Shown piece after piece: positions 54,525 through 64,000 of a stretch of DNA of 64,000 bases. Position numbers and translations under genes: made by a program. Source of the stretch: Gnetum montanum (Eukaryota > Streptophyta > Gnetopsida > Gnetales > Gnetaceae); the NCBI GenBank assembly GCA_015680685.1, contig MNCI01005202.1:154369-218368 (forward strand), read 5' to 3'. Under the pieces are notes generated by a model. The model ran no database searches. It saw only the letters and a list, made by a program, of their open reading frames with translations, and was not told where the DNA came from. Each line of letters opens with the position of its first letter. Position 1 is the first letter of the stretch.

Positions 54525-55651
54525 GCACGTAAGGTTTAGTGGTCAAATGGTTGTTCTATGAAAAGACATTAATTGGTGTCAACTAGACTTAGTTGGGCTA
54601 GCAAAAACTAAGCTGGCCTTTGAAAAGTTAAGCAATTGTTATGAAAATTTAAATATAAAAACATGATTATTGGTAATATGTTGGATTTTGGAAATATACA
54701 CTAGTATTTTTCCAAAAATACGCTAGTGATAAAAAGTGTAAGTTTTGGTTTGCTTTTTAAAGGGGTGTTGGTGTATTTTCCCTTTATGAAAGATACATTG
54801 GGTTTTGTTGTGCAATCAAGAAAAAATGGTATTTTTAAAAGATACACTAGGCATATTTAAAAGAAATACTAGGGTTTATGAGGATGTAAAATATATCTAG
54901 TTCACCAAAACTACATTGGGTAGTTTGGGAAATGGGGAAAGGTTGGGGGTGTTTGATTTAATTTTTAATTAATTAAATCAAAATTCCAATAAGTGGAATT
55001 ATCTAAGGTGTAAATGGTTATGGCTGGAAAATGGTTGGAATAGCAACCGTAGGTGCAGTGTAGGTTACAATGCTAGGGGTGTGTACTACACTTGGAAAAA
55101 TGTAATAGTTTTGATGTTGTTAAAACCAACTTTGTTAGCTTTACCAATAGGGGTTACACTAAGAGGTACAAAGGAGGTAAGCAATTAATGATTGTCTTAT
55201 CCCACAAGACTATGATAGGGTTTCACCTCTTGGCAAAGAATATGCTTGTTTTAAAAAAAGTAAATGTAAAATTTTGGTTTTTCAAGAGTTGCATTGAAGT
55301 ATCAAGAGGAACCAATGCTAGATTTGCCACAAAATTTCATAGTACAAGGGTTGGATGGTTGGAGCAAAGAAACATTGGCCTTTCAAATACACAAAGGTTG
55401 GTTCAATTGGAAGCCACGTTAGCTTTGGAGAATCCAACAACAATTGTGAAAATTTTATGAAAACAAAAAACTCTACAACCATCACAATGGGTTTTAGTTT
55501 AAGAAAATGGATAGCAATGTTGGTTTTTTTTCTAGTATAAATTTCTTGTTATGGATTTAAACATTTTAGGTTGTAGAAAAATTATTTTTGAAAGGAAAAT
55601 CATATTTTGGTGAAGAGCTTAGACAAAGGCCCTTCCTCTAATGCCAAAAAT
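54525..55651 (-). mobile_element. Leader and primer-binding site of a minus-strand gypsy copy
   Basis: TGGCATTAGAGGAAGGGCC on the minus strand (55646-55628) lies a few bases after the end of the LTR at 55652. The leader is non-coding in the gag direction. A 122-codon plus-strand stretch (55092-55460) is open but has no recognisable domain and no counterpart I can see in the other leaders. Confidence 0.55.
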
Positions 55652-57018
55652 TGTAACACTTGAAAAATTTGGTGCTGGAAATTCAAAAATTCTAGGTGAA
55701 ATAGTTTAACTTCAAATCCCAAGGATCTTTGAGAAGAGAATCCAAAGAACCTTAGATTGTCTTGTTGATCACCAAGGGACTTGAAAAGTGTAAATGGTTC
55801 AATATAATTTAACAAAGAATGTAGATCTAATCTTAAAAAATCACAAAATTTAAATTTAGAATAAACTTGCACAAATAAATGAACTATAAATTTTATTAAA
55901 ATAATAAAATTGCTACAAAATAGATCTTCAATGTGTACAAGTGTTAGTGTCCAAGTGCACAAGGAGTTACCCAAATGAAGCTTGAAGCTTATTGAAGCTA
56001 GTAGGCTACGTTCTATAGTCAACCACATGATCCAAGTACTTTCCAACTCCAATCACCAAAACTCCTTGGTGGTTCTCAACTTGGATCTACAATGTTGGTT
56101 TCCAAGAGGGGTAAGGTATGTGAAATTTTGGTTGCCAAAAGGGTAAGGTATTTACTTAATATATTTGTTATTGGATAATGCACCAAGAGTATCCAATGCT
56201 TAGCCAATTACCAAATTTTCAAAAAGTCTTGCAAATGCCAATGGTTAAAAGTGCTTAAGGTTGCTAAGGTTTTCCAATCCCCTAGAACCTATTCAATGTG
56301 TTCAAAATCTTTATTTGTAGGCCATAGGATTGCTTGTCTTGGGCTGAAAATTTGTTCCATTATTGCTAAGAAATTGATACAAGTTGTGGGTGTATAAGGC
56401 CTTTAATTCTATTGTAGGTTCTATTTATGGTAAGTTTTAATACCTCCAAGGACATCTAAATGATGTTGGATACCATAAATAGTAAATAGACGTTTGGCAT
56501 ACCATGCTCACTTTAGCCAACTACATTGGCTTTGCAACATCCATGTTAGAATTGTTGTAATAGCACTAGAATTTTTGGAGTAATGCTAGAATTGTTGAAA
56601 AAATAAAATCCCCAACCACTCCAATGCTAGCTTTATGGGACAATGCTGAAGGTTATGAAAGCTATGCTAGCAACTATTGGAAAAATGAAAACCTAGACCC
56701 TCAATGTTGGGTGCATGTGGTTCAAGAAAATTTGAGGTTATAACCCATATAAAACCCATGAAAATGCTAAATTTGGCAATTCACAAGGAAATTTTGCCTT
56801 CCCAAGCCTAACTATAGACATGGTATGACATTTTCCACTTGGGAAGTGAGGCTACAACAAGTTATAAGGCATTTTTCAACCCCAAAAGTTAAAGTATGTG
56901 AGATTGTAGCTCATGGCCTATAAACCTCACATTTTAGAATAAAATTATAGCCTTGGGTTTGATGGTGAAGGTTACAATGTAACAAAGTTACAACATGCAT
57001 TTTCTTGATAGTGTTTCA
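55652..57018 (-). mobile_element. Gypsy LTR, minus strand
   Basis: About 1367 bases. On the minus strand it starts TGAAACACTATCAAGAAAATG at 57018 and ends near AAGTGTTACA at 55652, followed by the primer-binding site. It matches the other LTRs of the family, and its 3' part also matches the fragment at 10676-11100. Confidence 0.75.
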
Positions 57019-57059
57019 TCCACTAGTCTCCACTAAGAAGAAGGTCCAAAAATGCTCTT

Positions 57060-57760
57060 CATGGCCTACTGCTCAAAAAGCTATGAGGCATCATCATGAG
57101 GATGTGAACTAGATCCAGGCTACATAGGATTAGGAATATTTCTATGAACTTTTGTAGGAGGTGCATTAATCTCCTTTGAATTAGATGCATTTTCTACTTC
57201 ATTTGCTCAGGATGGCCCAAAAGCTACCAAGTGTCTAGTTGGAGTTGGATAGTCCTCCTCACTATCTTATATGGAAGGAGTGGTGATCTTCTCTAATTAC
57301 TATATATTCAAAGGAAGAGGTACTTTAGTTGCATCCATTATCTTATGAAGGTAAGAGAGTTTCCTACCAATCATCCCAATGATATGATCAAAATGCTTGA
57401 GTATCTTCTTAAGACTAGATCTCATCTAGCCACCAACTAATTTGGACCTTCTCAACTGAGTAGAGCCCAAGATGGTAATGTAGATCCCTTCTTTAACTTC
57501 TACCGTTTGGTACTAGGTTTTGTTACCTCAACATGGGTGGAGCTCCTTTTCTCCAAATACTCATTGAGGATCCTCTTATCTTTAAGTAAAGGCATATTAG
57601 GAATGGGGATACCTCTCTGATGGATAAACAAACTAATGAGATGAGGGTGTCCATAGACTCTCTTCCTGGACATCATCAAGAAGGAGTAGATACTTACAAC
57701 TAGGAATAAGATAAATCAAAAGAATGCACAATCCATGTAAGACCTCATAAAAGTTTCTCA
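57060..57760 (-). pseudogene. Retroelement-associated ORF fragment, possibly plant Transposase_32-like
   Basis: On the minus strand, with stops and frame changes, MSRKRVYGHPHLISLFIHQR then GIPIPNMPLLKDKRILNEYL and a basic or charged continuation can be read. The pattern 'phLI..l....GipIP' resembles the domain called putative plant transposon protein (Transposase_32), common in Athila/Tat-type elements. The match is from memory and weak. It lies outside the LTR at 55652-57018, so it belongs to a different element copy. Confidence 0.3.
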
Positions 57761-58046
57761 ATACATTTTCATAACAATAGAACTTTCATATGAACAAGTA
57801 CATACATACTCATGTCATAAAAGATATATAAATTTTCATATCACTAGATAAAGTAATTTCTAAGATGTCCATATTGATCACATGTATCTTAGGAAAGCTT
57901 GAGGTATATTATCCATTTCAAAACTTCCTAGGAGGCTTTCATAACTTTAGAATAGAGGTGTAAGTACTTCATCTTTCTTTAGTAAAAATTGTTTAACAAT
58001 AGGATACTTAAGTAGTTAAATATATATTTATAATATGTTAATGATG
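57761..58046. other. Non-coding, AT-rich
   Basis: Nothing recognisable before the start of the copia LTR. Confidence 0.6.
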
Positions 58047-59185
58047 TGTTGACCTTTTGGTATGTTAAAACCTTAAGAAAAATGGAGAACAATGATGTTT
58101 GTGTCATTGTTGTGCATGTACGACAAGAACATGGACTAAAGAAGAGCAGAAGAGTTGACATCTACAAAGTGATATCAAAGTGAAGACTATAAGGGATTAA
58201 TTGGGAGCAAGGATGAAGATGAAGATTACATAAAAATGAAAAATTTTTCAAGATTGGAGATGATCCAAATCAACAAAAGAAAGCCTTGGGAAGTAAAGTC
58301 CAAAAGCTAAGAAGATGTCTTCTCAAAGCAGAAGGTGTCTTGGTCAAAGTGCAGAAGAACTATAGAAGATGTCTTGTTGAAATAGCAAACATCTCCTATA
58401 TGGAGAAGACATCTACATGTAGACGTCTCCTTAGAGATGTCTCCTTTGGTGGAGAGACATATACCCTAAATGTAAGTATGTGTAGTATGACATCCCAATC
58501 TTGAAGAAGAGCTTTTTCCAAGCCTTTAAATAGCCATTGCACAAATTTTTAGGTAATTTTGGAAATATCAAGGCTATAAGAAGACTTAATTTTCTTGAGG
58601 AATGTGTATGTTTTTGTGCAAGAAAGTGCCAACATCAAGCAATCATTGTGTACATTATTCTATTGTAACTGTGTACTTCATTGTATTATCTATTGTACTA
58701 TTGTAAATGATCAATTGTGTTGTACCTCAAAGTATCCTTGGTAATTTTTGTTTCTCTTTTATTGCTCCACTAGGATTTATGTACTTCTTACAAGAAGGCA
58801 TTGTCCTTGAGTTTGTTGGAATCATGTAGGATTGAGTGGATGGTGCAAGATCACAACACTCTAGAGTAGAGTTGAAGTTGTATAGGTTGTGGAATCTTGG
58901 AAACTACATTCTAAGCTTATTGAAACTTTGTGGGATTGAGTGGTTTCATGAAAAAGAATCATTCCAGAGTAAAGCTTAGAGCTATATAGGGTATGGTACC
59001 CTTCAAAACATAGTTTAAAAGAAAAAAAGTCTAGAGGTGTGCAAGCAATCTATCCTGTAAGTATGGAGCACCAAAGTTGGGGAACCACATAATTTTGGGT
59101 GTGTTTTTTGTGGTAGAAATTTTTGATTTGGGGAAATTATTCATTCCCTCTCCTCCCCCCCCCCTCTCCCCTTCTACAATCCTCA
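58047..59185 (+). mobile_element. Copia 5' LTR, second gag-only element
   Basis: Starts TGTTGACCTTTTGGTATGTT and ends CTACAATCCTCA (1139 bases). Same family as 20791-26531. U3 contains AGATGTCT, AGACATCT and one intact palindrome AGACGTCT (near 58418) within 58310-58450. The U5 part is rich in GTGG/GGAATC blocks shared with the other copies. Confidence 0.85.
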
Positions 59186-59187
59186 AG

Positions 59188-59200
59188 TGGTATTAGAGCC
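59188..59200 (+). other. Primer-binding site, initiator tRNA-Met type
   Basis: TGGTATTAGAGCC, two bases after the LTR, close to the copia consensus TGGTATCAGAGC. Confidence 0.85.
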
Positions 59201-59252
59201 TGGTACTCTTACTTCTTCATCAACTAGTTCTACATCATCTTCAAGAGTGAAA

Positions 59253-60896
59253 ATGGAGGAAACCTTATACACAAAGCCATCCATGTTTGATTCATTCAAA
59301 TTCATCTATTTCAAAGCAAGGATGTAGGGCTTCTTTGAATCTATGGAGTTTAAAGTTTGGAAGTCCATTCTTGAAGGTTACACACTACCCATCAATAGCA
59401 CAACAAGAGCTATCAAGCCTTGAAACAAATGGACACAAGAAGAAAGAGATAAGTTCATGCATGAAACAAAAGCTAAAAATTATTTATTTTGTGTATTGAA
59501 TAAATATTATTTTATTAGAATAGCCAATTGTAAAATAGCCAAAGAAATTTGGAAAACTTTAGAGGCTACTTATGAAGGAACCTCAATTGTTAAATAATCA
59601 AAATTGTTAGTTTTATAGAGTATGATAAGCTCAAAAATAATAGAAGATGAGAAAATAAAAGATTACTTATCTAGAGTAAATGATCTTGTTATGACCATTA
59701 GAGGTACTAGTGAAGATTTAGCAGAAAGCAATGTTATTATAAAAATGATTAAAACTTTACAACCAAAATTTATACCAAAGGTGATGCAATGGAAGAAATT
59801 AGAGATTATTCAAAATTTAAATTTGAAGAACTTCAAAGTGCTCTCATTTCTTATGAAATTAATCTCATAAGTGAAGGAGCTATTCAAGTGAAGCCATCCA
59901 TTGTCCTTAAATCAACTACCAAGGACAAGAAGACTAATGAGCTAGATGAGGGCAATGAAGAGGAGATACGCTTTCTTTTAAGGAAGCTGCAAAGACTTAT
60001 AACAAAGAGAGGTAAAGGCTCCAATCAATAGAGATAAAATCCTTTCAAAGATAAAGAGAGAGGTAAAAATTTTTCAAGTTCTACCTTTGGTTCTTCTTCT
60101 TTAGAATGTTGGGTTTGTGATGGAAGCAGACATATAGCCTCTGAATGTCCTAGTAATGGCAGGTTATAGCAAAAGAATAGATCAAATGAAGGGATGAAAA
60201 AGACCACCTTATATACATGTTAGGAAAATGGGGAGAAAAGTGAAGAAAAAGTGGAAGATGATGTAAGAAAATTCACATTTCATCTATATGACTCTCATAG
60301 ATGATGATCCTGACTCCTCAAATGATGAACTTAATGAGGAAGAAATGTTTGATTTGTTATGTAATGAATTATTATCTTTTCAAAATCTCTACAATAAGTT
60401 AAATACGCAAGTTATGATAAAGGATCAAGAAATCTATTTATTGAATTTAGTAATTTCTAATCATACCAAAGAACTCTTAGACCTAAGGGTTGAGAATGAA
60501 AAACTAACCTTTTCTTATGAGCCAGATATAGTAGAAATTGCATATGTTAAACCTATGAATGAAGGGCTGGTAAAGGGGGAAAAATCCATTTGGATGGTTT
60601 TAGGACAAGGAATAAGTTCACATAATAAGAATGGGCTAGGATGCTATACACAAGATGAACCACCTATGCCAATCCCATCTCAACTGAATGCTACTCTAAA
60701 GGGTAATGCCACTACATCCAAATCAGAAGAAGCTTCAATCTATGAAAAGGATTCCCAAAGATTTGATCATTCTAATTACTCTTATTACAATAGGAGGAAT
60801 AGATGCTATTATTGTCATAAATTTGGGCATAAGAAATGGGAATGCAACTCAAGGATCTATCATTTAAAGAGCTGGTCATACCAGAGGACTTCTTAG
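59253..60896 (+). pseudogene. Copia gag with two CCHC knuckles, second element
   Basis: From ATG at 59253: MEETLYTKPSMFDSFKF, then MEFKVWKSILEGYTLPI, NKWTQEERDKFM, KEIWKTLEATYEGTSIVK and EKIKDYLSRVNDLVMTIRGT, the UBN2 gag domain, with several stops and a frameshift near 59790. A zinc knuckle CWVCDGSRHIASECP is at about 60108-60152. The final segment is an intact 202-codon frame (60288-60896): acidic, then a likely coiled coil (about residues 20-75), then a second knuckle CYYCHKFGHKKWECN near its C-terminus. Two knuckles split by a coiled coil is an unusual gag layout. No protease, integrase or RT is seen downstream. Confidence 0.75.
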
Positions 60897-61249
60897 TCTT
60901 ACCAAAATGTACTCAGAAGGGAGTCTATGCAAGATCATAGGAGGAATTACACTACTTAAAAACCCAAGGACATCAAGAAAGAATGGTGAATAAAGAGGAA
61001 GAAACAACGAAATGAGAAGACCCTCTCTAATAGATTTGTGAAGGGAGCTAAGTTATGGAGATTGATAAAGTTAGCATAAAATGAGAAACCTTGAAAGAGG
61101 AATCTAATTCTTTATCTTTATAAGCACCTTCAGTCTCCTTAATAAGAAAGGTAGGTACAGGTAATCCTTTTTTAAAAAAATTAATGATAAGTATTTTTTT
61201 AAGACTATAGACCATGGTAGCCTATCTAAAATCGTATCTTGTTTAGCCT
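60897..61249. other. Copia interior, no recognisable pol
   Basis: Short frames such as KKINDKYFFKTIDHGSLSKI have no match I recognise. The region separates the gag from an LTR-like fragment. Confidence 0.45.
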
Positions 61250-61450
61250 CATCTAGAGGAGATGTCTAATTGATATTAGAGACATCTTCTAAGAAATGTC
61301 TACTTTTGACAAGAGATGTCTACTCCAAGAAGAAGACATCTACCTATCATTTCATGTAGCTTGGAAAAGATGTCTTCTTGGCATTTTAACCATGAAGGTG
61401 ACATCTCCTTTTGCTACAAGACATCTTCTTTCTAATCAGAAAACCCTTAT
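61250..61450 (+). repeat. Fragment resembling copia U3
   Basis: A dense run of GAGATGTCT, GAGACATCT, AAGACATCT and AAGATGTCT words (about six in 190 bases), as in the U3 of the copia LTRs. The LTR start TGTTGACC and the rest of the LTR are not seen, so it is at most a truncated 3' LTR. Confidence 0.4.
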
Positions 61451-62000
61451 TGGTATGGTTATAAAAGTTTCACACCTTCATTTTTGTCTTATTCTTCGAA
61501 GATGATACCACAGAGATGACTAGATCTCCATCGGCAACAATGTTTTTAGTAGATATGGCCCACAAGAAGATAGGAATGTCTAGGGAATCACCTAAGAAGA
61601 GATCAAAAGCAAGTTCTGTTGGCACATTTGGCCATTACATGGAGTAGTTAGAATATTTTGTTGAAATGTTTTGTTTAAAACATGAGCAAAATCCCTGGTT
61701 GAAAATTTGCAGTCCAGTCTTGTGAGTAATTGGTATTCTTGGAGAAGAAAGCATGGTAAATAATCTTGATGATAAAAGCCTTCTTGAAAAGTAAAGCAGA
61801 GTGTCAAGTGAAGGTTGGAATAAAAAGAAGAGAAGGATTATTTACTACAAGAAAGCAATATATGGACAAAATAACAAAATAAATTAGCTAAAGAGTTTAA
61901 TTGGTTTTGAATTTGTAATTGTCAAAGGGTGTAAAGGTTTCTGTATTCACAAAAAAAAAATCCGAATTTACGAATGATTCGAGAACCGTTGATTAACGTT
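61451..62000. other. No gene seen
   Basis: Short frames only. A-runs occur near 61950 and 62020. Confidence 0.5.
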
Positions 62001-62930
62001 GCTAGAAACATGAAACCGAAAAAAAAAACAAAAACAGAACTGAATGCCATCATGTTAAGGTTTTTCCTTCTGCATATTGGCTCTAGACTGCTCTCACTTA
62101 CCCGCTGAAGCTACATTACCGACTCACCAGACACCAAATCAAAGTTCAGGAAATGCGTGGGAGGCTCTTCTTGCACCAATGATTTTTTGTCACAGGAGTT
62201 TCAGGCCGCAAACGCGTAAAAAAGTCAGATAGAACCAAGGCCAATAGAAGGCGAGGGCAGAACGTGGGAACGTAACAAAAACAAAAGATGGAAATCTTCT
62301 GTGTATACATTACATAGAGAAGGATGCCCCTGTTTTGTTTAGAACGCCATAGCAGTTTCAGCAACCGATCCATAGCACATTCATCTCAGGTTTGAAATCG
62401 ATGGCAATTGGAGATAGGTAAAAAAAAAATGAGAGAACAAAAACGCAGGAAGCCCTAAATTTTGGGGACAAAACAGAAATTGAAACCCTCAGTTTGGGGC
62501 GCGTTGTTCTTAACACAAAAAAACCCTTTCTCCTCCAGCGCGTGACGATCAGATTGCGGTTGCAGAGCCTTCTTGTGCGGAGGCAGTTTGAATCTGTGGT
62601 TTTGCTGATGCTACATTTTGAATTTTACACAAACATGTGTCATTTCTTGCAGGTTCTAGGCAGAAATAAGCAAAAGACCGTTGCCCTGGAACTGTGAAGA
62701 AACATCTACATGATTTATACGGAAGAGAAGGAAAATCATTTCGCCGCTTTTGCCAAAAAATTATTCAATTATTTCTACCGCTCAAAGCATATGTCAAAAA
62801 TAGAGTATAAATTAACTAATAATTTATATATATAGATACATATATATTCACAATATGAAGTACTCATCGTATGAAGTCTTAGAGACCTGCCATCATTCAT
62901 CCCAAGTTATGAAATATATTATTTACTGCC
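62001..62930. other. Unique, less AT-rich stretch, possible genic flank
   Basis: Composition differs from the surrounding retroelements (for example GGCCGCAAACGCGT near 62203, GGGGCGCGTTG near 62496). No frame longer than about 75 codons and no recognised domain. Pyrimidine-rich TTTCTTGCAG near 62643 would fit a 3' splice site. It could be a promoter or UTR of a gene whose exons I cannot identify. Confidence 0.3.
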
Positions 62931-64000
62931 CATTTAAAATTTGCAATATTGGTTATCCTATTCAATGTCACATTACATTAAAGTTAGCATAAAATGCTCC
63001 TCATTTCATGCCTAACTTCCTAACTACCTAACCACATAACCTTCTCCTAGCTTGTTGGACAAGTAATCTTCTGATTGGTTAGTCAAATTCCTTGAGAGAG
63101 AAGTTAGGAGAGATATTTTTGAGATATTTGGAAATTGTAACTTCCCTATACATCACTTATAAGACTTAACATATCATTTTGAAGAAGCAAAATTAAAAGG
63201 ATATATATATATGGAGTAAGTTGCAACTATAGCTTGTATTCCCATGTATTTTAGAGATTGTATTTTAATTTTCTATAATATTGTAACTACCAAGACCACT
63301 TGTCAATCTCTTTTTCTCTTTGGTAGTTGCAACCACCCAAAATTGTTGTAACTTACCTAACTTGTTGGGCAAGTAGCCTCCCAACTTGTTGGCCAAGTAA
63401 TCGTCTAATTGGTTGGCCAAGTTACTTGGGAGAGAAGTTAGGTGAGATATTTTTAAACATGTAACTTCCCTACCTACCTTGGAACCCTATAATAAAGGCT
63501 TCAAGGGTCAAGGGGGAACATTTGGACTTTAGGGGGACTACATCATCATCACTTCTCACACTTGGGAGCAAAGAAGATTTGTAAAGAAGATTGTTTGCAA
63601 GATGGCTTGCTAGAATAAAGATTTCAGCCTCTTTGTCATGGTCCTGTGAGTTATGCATTTCATTTTTTGTTTTGTTTAAATTGCTTAGCTAGTGGTTTAG
63701 ATAGTATCATCCTTGGCAAGTAATTTTGGGATTTTTAGATTTCTCTTACTGTTCTTATTGCCCGATAGAAATTTCTATTAAAATTTTGCCATAGAAGCGC
63801 TTGTGTTTTAAAGCCTTAAGAGCATTTTAGTAGTAAATTTTGTTATTGTGGAACGTGTGGGAATTGCTATTGGATCATTGTAAGAGATCCTCTGTTTGTA
63901 GTCACGCCGTTGAACAATTCAGTAGTCGAGAGGGTTCAGAGAATCTTTGGTATTGTGATGGGACTTGAATAGCTTCTTTTTATCTTTAAAGTGAATTCTT
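62931..64000 (+). repeat. LTR-like repeat with internal duplication, runs off the window
   Basis: A block around TAGCTTGTTGGACAAGTAAT, GATTGGTTAG, GAGAGAAGTTAGGAGAGATATTTTT and TGTAACTTCCCTA occurs at 63048-63155 and again, with changes, at 63360-63475. CCCTATAATAAAGGC near 63486 looks like a TATA box and is followed by R/U5-like sequence (GGAGCAAAGAAG, GAGAGGGTTCAGAG). No end is visible in the window, so assignment to an LTR is inference. Confidence 0.4.

Noticed and set aside
55092-55460. 122-codon plus-strand ORF with a credible amino-acid composition
   Set aside because: It lies antisense in the leader of a gypsy copy, has no recognisable domain and no counterpart in the other leaders.

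Overview
The window looks like a gene-poor stretch of a large plant nuclear genome, most likely a gymnosperm (conifer type). That placement is inference: it rests on two plant-specific PADRE/DUF4228 genes with typical plant promoters, followed by about 45 kb of old, nested, stop-riddled LTR retrotransposons of the Tat/Ogre-like Ty3-gypsy and Ty1-copia types. There is no sign of prokaryotic organisation.

1-14 kb is the genic part. Two intronless paralogues (2188-2763 and 9353-9859, both +) lie about 7.1 kb apart. They share coding sequence, 5' UTR and promoter, so they are a tandem segmental duplication. Between them are SINE-like copies, a decayed DUF4283/CCHC (LINE ORF1-like) relic, and a solo LTR (6215-7144) with a perfect 5-bp target-site duplication that contains a 511-bp assembly gap. 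10.7-14 kb holds fragments of gypsy and copia LTRs, a local tandem duplication and a coding-like but broken stretch.

14.5-42.1 kb reads as one very long, decayed, plus-oriented gypsy element: truncated 5' LTR (14490-15709), gag-protease (16470-20051), spacer, antisense gene, repeat array, RT, two RNase H domains, integrase, and 3' LTR (40004-42106). It has been invaded by a complete gag-only copia element (20791-26531) and by a solo LTR (40225-40841), and carries an internal tandem duplication of the protease-spacer-antisense segment. 42.1-57 kb is a mosaic of further copies of the same family in both orientations (LTRs at 48390-50010, 52288-53697 and 55652-57018). 58-61 kb is a second gag-only copia copy. 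62-64 kb is partly unique sequence and partly another LTR-like repeat.

The most unusual item is an antisense gene between protease and RT of the gypsy family. It has five exons with conserved GT/AG borders and conserved intron phases in independent copies (28708-32177, 42236-44580, and a partial copy at 26639-27435). I cannot name its product. Other points: a 147-nt segment bounded by single Ns (40574-40720) is an exact copy of sequence 12 kb away and is probably an assembly artefact; and two LTR families carry arrays of CpG-containing palindromes in U3 that appear to decay by CpG deamination. Only the two PADRE genes look functional.
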